Part shown: positions 26,401 through 39,228 of the stretch, one piece after another
Numbering within the stretch: position 1 is the stretch's first letter
Layout of the letters: each line of letters starts with the position of its first letter
DNA from: Saccopteryx bilineata
Lineage: Eukaryota; Chordata; Mammalia; Chiroptera; Emballonuridae
Direction of reading: 5' to 3'
DNA: 64,000 bases
Assembly (NCBI RefSeq): GCF_036850765.1
Contig: NC_089501.1
Coordinates: forward strand, 14,980,997 to 15,044,996
The notes under the pieces: model-generated
What the model saw: only the letters and a program-made list of their open reading frames with translations
The model's database searches: none
Told to the model about the DNA's origin: nothing
Program-made: the position numbers and the translations under genes

Positions 26401-26708
26401 AATTATGCAGTGTATATGCCAACAATACCTTAGGTGTCTGCCTATTCACAAATCCCAGGAGTCATAAGTAGTCATATTTGCACAAGCTCAAATTCCTTTC
26501 TTAACTATCATCTTGCTCCCAGATATAACTTTAAAAACAATCCATTTGAGAATTCTCTTTTCCATCAAGACCGCATGAGGCGCTCATGTGAAAACTATAA
26601 AAAAAACATGTAAAATTTCTGGAAATGATCCTAAGGGCATACAGCAAATGAAGAACCATATATTCAAGAAATCTATTAAAACTCAGTAAGAATAGTATAA
26701 GTCTAAGT

Positions 26709-27051
26709 TATTTATTTATTCATTTTTCTTTTCCAAGTGAGAAGAGAGGAGATAGAAAGACAGACTCCCACATGTGCCCCAACCAGGATCCACCTGGCAG
26801 CCCCTATCTTGGGGCTGATGCTCTGCCCATCTTGGGCCATCCACAGAGCCATCCTCAGAACCTGGGACCAATGTACTGGAAATAAGCCATGGCTGCGGAA
26901 GAAGAGAGGGAGAGAGAAGGAGGAAGGGAAGGGGGAGGTGGAGGGTTGGAGAAGCAGATGGGCGCTTCTCCTGTGTGCCCTGACCAAGAATCAAACCTGG
27001 GACATCCACACACTGGGCTAATGCTCTACCACTGAGCCAACCAGCCAGGGC
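26709..27051 (-). mobile_element. Bat tRNA-derived SINE, long type, antisense
   Basis: Reverse reading starts GCCCTGGCTGGTTGGCTCAG with good A and B boxes and ends in an A-rich tail at 26709. The flanks 'agtctaag' (26699 side) and 'tagtctaag' (27053 side) form a target duplication. Confidence 0.9.
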
Positions 27052-27054
27052 CTA

Positions 27055-27884
27055 GTCTAAGATATTTTAAACAAGATCTACTCCATCCCCATTCTCTCAT
27101 AGCTCAGCGAGATGAAAATTCCACTCCAGACTAAACCAATAACACAGGGCTCCCTTTCTCCTTAGCTCCCAGTTGAAGAGCTGTCTTCCCAGGAGAGACA
27201 GGACAACAGCATTTCTTATCCTGCCCTCAGCTAAGTTCCAGGCAAGTACAGCCAAAGGTGGGACTCTCTTCGTCTGCCCAAGCTCCCTCATGTGATGGAA
27301 GCTTTATATTACTTAGGTGCAGAACCACTGAGAATACTGGGTCCCTGTCTGCCCTTGCTTTGGTGTCTGGGGCAGGGTTTCCCACTGGGAGAGACAAGCC
27401 CAAACTCAGAGCTGCTGCCTACTCTCCCTCCACTGAGCACTCATCTCCTAGAGACTCACTCACAGAGGAGCTTTACATCGTCCACAACTTCTGACCTGGC
27501 ACAGAGACTGTGCCTGGAGAAAGCTCTGAATGTCCCCTAAAACAACTGAATTCATTTGCAAGAGAATGGAAGTGCAAGCCTAAGGCAGTTCAAAACCAGT
27601 AGAGGCCCTGGTGAAAGGCAGTTAGAAGGATACTGTTAGATTCATCAGAGGTATATAAGCTCAGTTGTAGGCTGGCTAGATTCTCAGAGAGAAACAGTGA
27701 AAGAGAGCTCAGAAGAACACTCTGGGAACAGACTAAATCTCAAACATTAACCTAAGGAATGATTCTTTCCAAGAAGCCAGAAAGGATCAGTCCGTGAAGC
27801 AGTCAGTGTATGCCACAGGGCACTGCTGAAACGGCAGAGTGATCGGCTGGCATTAATGGAGCTTAACAGTGTCGTGAGGGAAAG
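27055..27884. other. Intronic sequence, nothing firmly recognised
   Basis: Relatively GC-richer stretch. It could be a worn internal L1 segment belonging to the L1 tail that follows, but I cannot support this. The open frames here (27097-27291, 27258-27540) have no recognisable content. Confidence 0.4.
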
Positions 27885-28180
27885 AGACTCAAAAGACCAC
27901 ATTATATTTATGTAAAATGTCTAGAAATGGCAATTCTAGAAAGCTGTAAAGTAGATTAATAATTGCTTATGGCTGGGGAGGGGATAGGTTTTAACGGAGT
28001 AAAAGCTGAAGTGTAAGGGGTTTTCTTTGGGGGGGGGGTGAAAAAATGTTCTAATACTGACTGTGGTCTTGGTTCCACATAGCAACACAATGACCAGGTT
28101 AAAAATTACTGAAATTTACTCTTCAAATGAGTGAGCTGAAGGTTATGTGAAATATATTTCAATAAAGCTGTTATTAACAA
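27885..28180 (+). mobile_element. L1 3' UTR fragment, sense
   Basis: 'agaccacattatatttatgt', 'gcttatggctggggagg', 'ttctaatactgactgtggtc', 'ggttaaaaattactg' and the final 'ttcaataaagctgttatt' match an old L1ME-type 3' UTR. Confidence 0.6.
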
Positions 28181-28423
28181 GTCAGCACAATATGAAGAAA
28201 ACCACACCACCCCCCGCCTGGTTCCTTTTCCTCTAGTTCCTGATCTGTTCTCAGGCTTGTAAGGAAGAGCTACCAAACTAGTTTAAATATGTCAAGATCA
28301 CACCCAGGCATCTCAGAACCATACTTTTTATTTTTAAACTTAAACTTAGTCTTCCTTGTCAATTCCCACTTTGGGTCCAATGAACACACTACAATGCAGG
28401 TTGTTAAAATACCTCCTACAGAG

Positions 28424-28656
28424 GGAAAGGGGATGTGGGGATGGGATCAGAGCAGGGAAAGAGAGTGGTGAAATTATATACATACAACATAGCGTTACAG
28501 AGAGCAGGAAAGAGATCCTGGAGGGAAGGGGGAGGGCACTGAGGGGAGAGAGGCAATGGGGATGTTGACGGGAACACGAGGGTGAGGGGGATGTATTCTG
28601 TGGTACACTTGAATCTATATAAACACAATAAATTAAAAAAACAACAACAAAAAAAA
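28424..28656 (+). mobile_element. Short 5'-truncated L1 3' end with target duplication
   Basis: G-rich 3' UTR ('ggagggaagggggagggcac') followed by 'gtggtacacttgaatctat', AATAAA and an A-rich tail. It is bounded by ACCTCCTACA at both sides (left copy ends 28421, right copy starts about 28657). A typical 3'-end-only retrotransposition. Confidence 0.8.
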
Positions 28657-28689
28657 CCTCCTACAAGCTCAGGGAGGCTCAGGGCTGCC

Positions 28690-31579
28690 ACCAGGCTGAG
28701 AGAAAGAACAGCCTGGGGAACTTGTTAATAATACATATTTCAAGCTTCCCCCAGAGAGACTGACTCATTAAGTTCCAATGGGACCCAGAAATGTATATTT
28801 TAAAAACATCCCAAGTAATCTAAATATTCATACATGTTTAGTGGTTCACTCATAACTTATCAAGGACATTCTTTCATTATTCAATCAATCTCTCTTCTTA
28901 CGACTCTAACTCAGACACAAAGAATCGATATTTTAAAAGTTAAATCCTCATTTTACAGATTTTTTCTAATATTTTAAGTAAGAACTACAATGTACATACA
29001 ACAGGCATATGTGTACATTAAGCATTGTACTCTTCGTAAGTACAAACACTGGAGATAGCCTAGTTTTTACAAAGCTACTTTTCTTTTGAGAAAAGACCTT
29101 ATTTGGGCTGCCAGGTTTTTCAAAAATTAGTATTTTTGATAAGAATATTTTTAGCTTTTTATGCATTATAAAGCGATTTCATGTAGGTAAAACTTTAAAA
29201 ATTAAAAAACTTTAGAGAAAATGAACCATGTCAAAACACATCACAAAATTAAGATAATATAAAATAGATTAAACATCACACAAATGGAAAACACTATTAT
29301 CAATCAATATCTATTTAGGTTAAAGAAAAGTTACATTCTACCTATTCTATATTAATTATATTGACTTATGATCAATCCATTTTCCCACCATTTTTATTGA
29401 AGAAACCTGCTAGATGAAGGCTGTAAGAGAGGTTTACTAAAACCTGGAATAAAATCTGAGTTTGTGTAAACATGTTAAGTATTATAAACAGGACAGACTG
29501 TCAGTTTTGAGATTGGTGTTTCTGACCATGCCTTTCAGAGTGAACAGTGTGAATGACCTTTAAAAGCATCATTCTGTCTTCTGTGATATTATGATCACTC
29601 ATTGATAGCTGTCAATTCAGAAAGGTCATTTTCAATGCATAAGTTTTGTCAATGAGAAAACATTTTAATAAGTTAGAGAAAGCAAGTAAACAAACTTTTA
29701 CTCTGTATTGCCTCTGCCAAAAGATGACAATGGTAGCAGTTCACAGGCTTACGCAGGAGAAAGTGCTTTTAAGCAATAAATAGGAAGGAAGGTGAAGCCC
29801 AATGAAGAGCTCATTCAGATTCTGACTGCGGCCTCCTTTATGAAAATGATGGGAAACACTCTACTGCAAAATGTCTTTTTCTATTGCATACTGGCAGAGG
29901 ACAATCCTGCAGGAGAAGCCAGTTTAGCTATACTAGTTTCATGGATGTAAAGAAAGGCAATTATTTCGGAAGAATCAACAAGTAAACAAGATTTTCATGC
30001 CAGTTATCAATATAATCTTGACAGTTGGACAAAATTGTAGATAAATATGCATTTTTATAGCATTCAGCTCAATTTCAAAATCAGCACATACTTTTACATG
30101 AAGTACTGCTTCTTCTACATTCAACAATAAATGCAATCAGTAGAAGACTGATTTCTCCCCACTTTCAAAATTGTGAATCAATCAACTTGCCACTGACCTA
30201 AACCAGATAAATATTTCACTTTTGGTGCGAGGTGATAAACTACTAAAGGTGTGTCTTATTATACAGCATTATCACCCTGCAACTGCCTTATTTTCATGTC
30301 GTATAAGTTGGACATAAAATGGACATGGCAAGGATTTTATTTTTCTCTTGACAAAATTTAAACTGTAAGAATAACTTGCTTGTACCTAAGGCAACATAAC
30401 ATTCAAAATCAGGCAAACAATAAGTTTGATCTCAATAGTTTGCAGTGACAAAATAGCAGTAAAACATGAAATTCTAAGAATAGTACATTTGCTCTGTCTA
30501 TTCAGCTACCACTACTCTATATAGAACAACTTCCCAGCATCATGGAAGAATAATGTTCATTCAAACTATAATGGCCATGAGGTTTTAGTGTTTAATTTTA
30601 AATAAAGTTAATATGTACTGAGAGCTAATTCACTCAATGCTTAATTTATGTTAAAAAATGTTTGGGAAGCTCTCCACTATCCTTTATTATAAAGTATTTT
30701 GTGTTATTGTGGCTATGCAAAAAAAATTTTTGAAGAAATTTAAAAAACAGCTATAACATACAAAAAAAGACAATCTACATAGGTGTAAAGTTGGCCATTT
30801 TTTAATGTAAGCAGATGAGAAAAAACTAGGCAGCTTTAAAGAATTAATAACTGAAGAGAATTGCTCTATTATATGTATCAACTTGGTAATATCTCCATTA
30901 ACTTCAGTATAAAGCAAGAAGAATACTCTGTCAACCTAACTGTTCTCTTTGGGATTCACTCTGTGGTTTCCAATGCTAGAAAAATAATTAGTTCATTTTT
31001 TCCAAAAAGGCAGTATTTTCAGGTTTTTACAGAGTACTTTACATACCTTTTATGTTCATTACAAACCACCAAATAACAAACAAAAGCAGCTTTTTCAACT
31101 GCAAGGGGTCAAAAAATAACAAGTTTAAACAAGTAACATAAAGGTGAAAAATGTTCTCACTATCTGGGGCATATCTGTCTTCATCTATAATTTTCTGTCC
31201 AAATAACATCTTGATAAATATAGTTAAGTTGACCAGCTCTCAATAATTTATCTGTCCCTGAACAATTACATATTAGATCTACAGACCTAGATTGCCCAAA
31301 AGACTAAGACAAAAAAAAAATTTTTTTAAATAGAGAAAGAGGTAGCTTCATGATAGAATTAATGAGTATATTATATTTTCTGGGCCCAAATATTTGGAAA
31401 TAAATGCATTTTATTAACATGACTTCCATTCCCTATTAGTTTGAAGAAATAAAAGAATGTTTACTGAAGTATTTTAAGATTAAAGACGAGAAGGGGATAT
31501 AATCACATCTTCTTCTACATATTTGTTTACACACAGTCATGACATATTTAAATGTAACTAAAAGACCTGGTTAATGTAT
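28690..31579. other. Repeat-free intronic block of about 2.9 kb
   Basis: No recognisable transposon or exon. The absence of repeats in an intron otherwise crowded with them hints at constraint, possibly regulatory. No direct evidence of function. Confidence 0.4.
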
Positions 31580-31594
31580 AAGAATAAATTGTAG

Positions 31595-31970
31595 GCCCTG
31601 GCCGGTTGGCTCAGCGGTAGAGCGTCGACCTGGCGTGCGGGGGACCTGGGTTCGATTCCCAGCCAGGGCACATAGGAGAAGCACCCATTTGCTTCTCCAC
31701 CCCCCCCTCTCCTTCCTCTCTGTCTCTCTCTTCCCCTCCCGCAGCCAAGGCTCCATTGGAGCAAAGATGGCCCGGGCGCTGGGGATGGCTCCTTGGCCTC
31801 TGCCCCAGGCGCTAGAGTGGCTCTGGTCGCGGCAGAGCGATGCCCCGGAGGGGCAGAGCATCGCCCCCTGGTGGGCGTGCCGGGTGGATCCCAGTCGGGC
31901 GCATGCGGGAGTCTGTCTGACTGTCTCTCCCCGTTTCCAGCTTCAGAAAAATACAAAAAAAAAAAAAAAA
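31595..31970 (+). mobile_element. Young bat tRNA-derived SINE, long type
   Basis: Near-consensus copy with GCCCTGGCCGGTTGGCTCAG head, perfect B box GGTTCGATTCC and a pure A17 tail. A perfect 14-bp target duplication AAGAATAAATTGTA lies at 31580-31593 and 31971-31984. One of the youngest insertions in the window. Confidence 0.95.
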
Positions 31971-32507
31971 AAGAATAAATTGTATTAAGATGCCTCAACA
32001 CATGGGACAAACACACATTTCAACTAATACAAATACACTGAACATCTACAATGTGATAAATAAAATCTTACAAGTCTTACCCACAAAAATTTCAATGCCA
32101 AAGGACATTGTCAACTGTCCTTAACTTGGACTGAGATAACTTTTCCTAGATTTACTTCAATGAAAACATAACCAAATGAAACAAATTTCTTTCATTATGA
32201 TCTAGATGTCAAATAATAATGGCTGAGGAAACCTACCCATGTTGTGATCCGAATGGCTTGTAGAAGAACTAAAAAGAGGACAGAGTAAGGAATAGACAAT
32301 CTCTACAATTTTTTGAAGAACTGATTTAGTGAATAACACTTTCATTCTAAAAAACTGAAAGATTAATATTAAAGGATTTGCAACTCATGTTAGGTGCTAT
32401 TAATCCTTTTATACAAATACATATATGTTTTAATACTTTTTAGGTTGTGTAATTGTTAAGAGTAAACTGACATACTTAAATTAAATTAAGCAAAAAACAT
32501 TCCTTAC

Positions 32508-32558
32508 CTGAATTTCTAAAATCATTCTGTCGATCTCATCTTGTTGGCTGTCTATTAT
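32508..32558 (-). CDS. CEP85L: CEP85L coding micro-exon G (51 nt)
   Basis: Short 51-nt exon, phase 0 at both ends, with acceptor TATGTTTTAG and donor GTAAGG. It encodes 17 residues, IIDSQQDEIDRMILEIQ, a helical segment with a heptad pattern. Because it is in phase, skipping it would shorten the coiled coil without a frameshift. It is too short to be found as an open frame and was recognised from its splice sites and from the required join of its neighbours. Confidence 0.87.
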
Positions 32559-33068
32559 CTAAAACATAGAAAATATATGTCTGAATCAAATTTTTTCCAT
32601 TGCTTTTTTAAGGGTATCAGTATATAAAGAAAGTAAAGAAAATCATAGGGATTATAAATTTAATTTTTTTTAATCACGGTGTAATTTTTAAAATAAAAGT
32701 ACTCATACCAAGTATCCTTTGAATAGCCACACATATGTAAAACTGCAAAAGTCTTCCCCTATTTCTTGATAAAAAATTTTCTCTAATGCAATTTATACAA
32801 ATAACTTTGAAGCAGAATTTGATTAATTTAGAAGGAAAAGGCTATCCTTTCGTTTTTGCTAAGAAGTAATATAATTTCCCGAGTCTGGTTTTTATTTAAA
32901 TTTACTTAAATTACTTTTTTCTTTTGAAATAAAAACATTCAAACTAAAAATTCTACAAGCTATTAAATATTAGCAAAAATATAAATCAAACAACTATAAA
33001 TTATGTATCTAGATACACATATCCACATAGCATAGATTTTGTGTCTATTATCAAAGACATGTACTGAC

Positions 33069-33186
33069 CTTACTAGCATTCTCATTTTGTTCTCTCAGGT
33101 TATCATTTTCATTCTGAAGCTGTTTTGCATCTAACATAGGAAGGCGAATCCCATCTTCAAGGCATCTTTCTACCTTTTGCTGCAAA
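33069..33186 (-). CDS. CEP85L: CEP85L coding exon F
   Basis: Exon of 118 nt whose first base completes the AGT Ser codon split from the preceding exon. It ends in phase 0 at a GTCAGT donor. It encodes visible residues 243-282: [18 protein letters not shown], then [17 protein letters not shown], then NASK. The GIRLP turn separates two coiled-coil segments. The codon split fixes the acceptor at TTAAACAG rather than the internal TTTGCAG. Confidence 0.9.
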
Positions 33187-35242
33187 CTGTTTAAGACAAT
33201 TATACAAAGAAAATAAACTCTATATGCTGAATTTGGTAGACTTAACATAAATCAAGGCCCTTCAAAGGGTCTATAACATGTTTTAATCAAGAAATAATCA
33301 AGACCTACAGACAATATATGAGTAAATCTTGAGTACCAATATTTCATGCAAGTAAGAAATAAATTGAACATAGATCATCTTTTCAGAAATGAGACCAGAG
33401 TTAAGAGTGCTTGGTATGCAATATCCTTACGCCCCCATTATCCCAACCTGAGCCTTTGTAATCTAAGCCTTTTTCTTTCCCTCTCCCCCACAAAAGCAGA
33501 GGTACTTGGTTAAGATGATTGTGGGAGGGAGCCTAAGAATATGAATATACACCTTTTGCCCTTAACTCTGAGTTCAGAAAAAGTTTCTAAAATAGTTTTT
33601 GCCTAAGCCAACAGAACTACATTTCTCCTTCATTAATAAGAACATTGATCTAAGGTATTTATTACTTGACCTGATAGTTTCTCATGCTATCCATGGAACA
33701 GAGTTGCATTTTAGAAAAGGAAACAACAAAAGATTCTCTGGTATACTGAGGATAAAAGATAAAGGGAGAGCTGGTATTAGCCTTGAGAAGGAGGAAATAG
33801 TCATGTTTGGGTTAAAAGGAACTATATCATTTACAATAATGACCAAAACCAAAATATAGCTGCAAGACACCTAGGAACAGCTCTACTTCAGCTTGCGATC
33901 ACACTCATGAGTTGCAGAATACTAAAAGAAATAGATTTCATCTTCTTTGGGTTTTGGTATTTTCATTATTTTTCTTCTTTCAAGTATTATGGCTAACCTG
34001 TGCCTTCTTTGTCTTCAAAAAAGGAGGGAGGCAGTGAGCATTTGAGATTTTGCTTCCTGACACTGTCCTCAGTTTGGCTTAAATGTTTAGATTTTTTTTA
34101 AAAAGAAAAAGAAATACCGTTTCCAGATTGTGGACAAAGAACTGACAGTCATAATGATACATTAAGGACTTCAGTTGTATTTTGGTAAATAACGGTACCA
34201 GAAAAGTTTTTATGTATTACCAATGTAGTAAAATATTACTTGTCATATATTACTTATTGTAACATATTACTTATATAAAATATTTGCTTTTTCAGTCTAA
34301 AAGTGAAATATAAATTATTTCTATTTCAGAACATGTTTTTTCCCAGTTCAGTGACAATACACAACTATGTATTTACAACACTCCAAAAGAAATAAAAATT
34401 TTAAGGTCTTTCATATTAAAATAAAATTAGCCAACTATGAGGAGGAAAAAATGTATTCTGTCACAGAAAAATACCAAGTCTTCTTTCATGTAGTGGTCTT
34501 ACTTTCTTCATGTTGTAAAGCATGATCATGTAGAAAAGTAATAAATCTCTTGATCAGCAAAAGTACCAACTATTGCATTACTGAAGACCCCACCCACACA
34601 TTTACTTACATTTTCATTTCTAATAGAAAACTTGTATTTCTTTTTGAAATCTCAAAAGTTCTTACATACTCATAAAGCAGACAATGAAGAAATATTATAC
34701 AGAACAGAAACTGTAATTATGTGACTCAAAGTCACATACACATCTGTAGTTCTTCTGGAGCTTAAGGAATACTGACATAAACTCCTGCCCCCCAAGTCAA
34801 GTGATACCAGAGCCATACAAATATTCGAAAACTTATAGAAGACCTTCTTTGTTCCACTGCATCTATTTGAAATTGAGAGGGATTTTCTGGGATAATATTG
34901 CCTCAGAGACTATCGAGATAATTAAGAAATGGAAAATGCGTTCTGAAATGCACTGTACAAAGTTTTTCCAAATAAACGAATACTAGACTCGATGTTCTCC
35001 AAAACCTAGTAAAAGACAGAATCTAACTAAAAGAGAAGATATAAAATCATACTAAATACAGAAAAGCACACAATATAACAAAACAAACATTTAAATTATT
35101 TTCAGGTATTCCTAATTCTGTATTTATGAAACAACACAGCTTGAGTTTATAGTCATAATGCTCTATAAAACAGAATCAATACATTACCTCTTTTCATTTT
35201 ACCAGTAAGATAAAAGAAAATGATACATGGCGAAATTAGTGA
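33187..35242. other. Intronic sequence, nothing recognised
   Basis: AT-rich intron between exons E and F. No named repeat or further exon seen. Confidence 0.5.
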
Positions 35243-35323
35243 AAGTCAGAAAGCTATTTTGAGACAACAGATAGGATATAAGAAGTCAGAAAGCTATTTT
35301 GAGACAACAGATAGGATATAAGA
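35243..35323. repeat. Perfect 40-bp tandem duplication
   Basis: Two identical copies with period 40 (AGTCAGAAAGCTATTTTGAG ...), lying 28 bp before a SINE that itself carries a pasted-in 328-bp segment. Confidence 0.97.
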
Positions 35324-35350
35324 GATGGAGTTTTAAAAAGGTTCCTTAGA

Positions 35351-36066
35351 CCCTGGCCAATTGGCTCAGCAGCAGAGCCTGATGTGTAGAAGTCCTGGGT
35401 TCGATTCCCGGCCAAGGCACACAGGAGAAGCACCCATCTGCTTCTCCACCCCTCCCCCTCTCCTTTCTCACTATCTCTCTCTTCCCCTCCTGCAGCCAAG
35501 GCTCCAATGGAGCAAAAGTTGGCCCAGGCTCTGAGGATGGCTTTCTGGCCTCCACCTCAGGCAATAGAATGGCTCTGGCCACAGCAGAGCAACGGCCCAG
35601 ATGGGCAGAGCATTGCCCCTTGGTGGGCATGTTGGGTGGATCCCAATTGGGTGCATGCGGGAGTCTGTCTGACTGCCTCCCCATTTCCAACTTCAGAAAA
35701 ATACAAAAACAAACAAAAGGAAATATTTTTTTAAACCAGACCAAAAAAATTGTTTATCTTTCATTCTGGAGGAGAACTGTCTTCACTAATCATCATAGAA
35801 ATACTTTAGGGTTTTATCCACTCTGCTTTTATTTATTTATAAAATTAAATTTAATGGGGTGACATTGATCAATAAGTATACATAGGTACAAGCGCTAGGC
35901 TCTGGTTGCAAGGGAGCAACGCCCCAGGTGGGCAGAGCATCACCACGCACTCTGGTGGGCATGCCAGGAGGATCCTGGACAGGCACATGCGGGAGTCTGT
36001 CTCTCTGCCTCCCTGCTTCTCACTTCAGAAAAATACAAACAAACAAAAACAAAAAACACAAAAAAA
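35351..36066 (+). mobile_element. Bat tRNA-derived SINE split by a templated insertion
   Basis: The 5' half runs from CCCTGGCCAATTGGCTCAGC to 'cctccacctcaggc' at about 35562. The 3' half resumes at about 35888 ('aagcgctaggctctgg') and ends with 'gggagtctgtctctctgcct' and an A-rich tail. Together they make one SINE. The flanks 'ggttccttaga' and 'agttcccctaaaga' look like its decayed target duplication. Between the halves lies a foreign copy of 7621-7948. Confidence 0.85.
35560..35887. repeat. Pasted copy of 7621-7948 (328 bp, about 98 percent identical)
   Basis: Gap-free match to 7621-7948 with seven mismatches. Similarity falls to ordinary SINE divergence immediately 5' of 35560, and stops abruptly at 35887, where a second SINE 3' half begins. 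It carries SINE 3' half, unique flank and an L1 3'-end stub that is not continued here. Confidence 0.95.
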
Positions 36067-36069
36067 GTT

Positions 36070-37152
<1,083 letters not shown>

Positions 37153-37389
37153 CTAAAAAGAAATTTTTTAAAGTTCATAAAACATGAAATACTGAATGTG
37201 TTTCCACTAGGAACTGTTTCTGCGTTCTCAAGGATGAATACATTACGGTGAAATCACACTGGCTTCCTTTCATCTACTTAATAACACTGTATCTCCTCTT
37301 TTGTGTAAAGAGAGCTGGGAGAATGGAATTATGGAGAATGGAGTAAAAATTTTTTAGAAGATACAGAAGAAGAAAGATCTCAATTGTGG

Positions 37390-38110
37390 GATTTATAAAA
37401 ATTATACAACTATGGCAAAATATACATAACAAAAATTTTACCATCTTAACCATTTATCAGTGTATATCTCAACAGTGTTAAGTACATTCACATACTGTAC
37501 AACTAATCATCAGAGCTCTTTTCATCTTGCAAAACAAACTTTATACCAATTAACAACTCCCCATCCACTTCTCCCCTAAACCTCTAGTAACCATACTTTG
37601 ACTTTCTGTCTCTCTGAATTTTCCTACTCCAAGGAAATCTTACAGCATTTATATTTTTGTGACTGGCTTATTTCTCTTAGGAAGCTGTCCTCAAGTTCAT
37701 CCATCTTAGAGCATGTGTCAGAATTTCCTTCCTTTTTAAGGCTGAAGTGTGTGTATACCACATTTTGTTTATTCATTCATCTGTTGGTAGACACTGGGTT
37801 GCCTCCATGTTTTGGCTGTTGCAAATAACGCTGTTATGAACATACATCATGTACAATCATCTGTGTGAAACCTTGATCTTCATTCTTTTCAGTATATACA
37901 CAGAACAGGAACTGACGGATTGTATGGAAATTATATTTTTAATTTTTTGATGAACTACCATTATTTCCCACAGTGGCTACAGCATTTTACACTCTGACCA
38001 ACAATGCATAAGGCATCTAACTCTTCACATCACTGTCTTGTTACTTTGTTTTTAGTTTTTTATTTTTTAATAGTAGCCATCCTAATCGGGTATGTAACAC
38101 ATGCTTTTAA
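37390..38110 (-). mobile_element. Old L1 3' end, antisense
   Basis: Reverse of the L1 ORF2 end and 3' UTR: 'aagttcatccatcttagagc', 'ttcattcatctgttggtaga', 'ggctgttgcaaataacgct', 'cccacagtggctacagcatt', 'tagtagccatcctaatcggg'. Highly diverged. Confidence 0.8.
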
Positions 38111-38265
38111 ATCTATATTTCTTGTTGTTCTTGCTCATACAAACATCTGTTGTCCTCGTTTAGTTACCTTCTCTTAGTTTTACAAATTAACTTACAAATT
38201 ATAAGTTAATTTAAACAGAGAATGTGTTGCAGGTCTAGAATTAGCAGAATAATGACACTCCATTA

Positions 38266-38481
38266 GATCAATGATTTCAAATGGGAGCAATTTTCCCTCC
38301 CAAGGACACTGAACATTTGAATTTGGTTTGGTATGGGGGTGATGGAAGAGCAGTGTGATTGACATCTAGCCGGTAGAGGCCAGAATGTTGTCAAGTATAC
38401 TTTAATGCACAGAATGGAATTCTACAACAAAAAATTATCTGCTCCCAAATGTCAATAGTACTAAGGCTGAACATCCCATAG
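38266..38481 (+). mobile_element. MER5A-like (hAT-Charlie) nonautonomous DNA transposon
   Basis: 'gggagcaattttccctccca', 'gacatctagccggtagagg', 'ccagaatgttgtcaagtata', 'atgcacagaatggaattcta', 'caacaaaaaattatctgctc' and 'aatgtcaatagtactaaggc' follow the MER5A order over nearly its full length. Terminal repeats are degraded. Confidence 0.8.
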
Positions 38482-39027
38482 TGAGAACGACTTTGAGAAA
38501 AGACTGAAGAGTAGGTAGTTTATTAACAAGGTTCAAAAGGACAGGCCCCAGAATTGGTAGAAAGACTTTGGACGGGGTATCATTAGGAAAAGAAAATGGT
38601 CAGAAAAGAAGTCAGAGAAGTAAATGGAGATTACAGAGTAAAGTATAAGAAAGAATTTGTGGAAAAATTAAGAAGAATGAAGAAAACAAATCAAATATCT
38701 GGAAAGACAGTCAACAAAGATCTTGTTGAATCTTGGGGGATTGCAGAGCATATCGGGAAAAGTCAGACTGTGGTACATGCATGTGTGAGTAGGGGTAGGT
38801 GTGCAGTCTGCTTTAGAAACTGCCTTTTAGAGTAGAATGTTACGTGAGAGAGCCAACACACAGGTTTGCTGGAAAGATAATATTAACAAGAAAGATCTAT
38901 TCATGATTAGATGAACAGTTTCTAATTAAAGTTAACCTTAAAAGCAGCAATTAAACAGATTTAACTTATAGACAGATATGTAATGAAAATTTTAAATTGT
39001 AAAAATTATGAAATTTCTGAAACATTA

Positions 39028-39228
<201 letters not shown>

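Noticed and set aside
31558..32016. 152-codon open frame antisense to a SINE
   Set aside because: Made of SINE sequence. Similar frames recur in other SINE copies (24663-25088, 35346-35744, 7313-7923), so they are repeat shadows.
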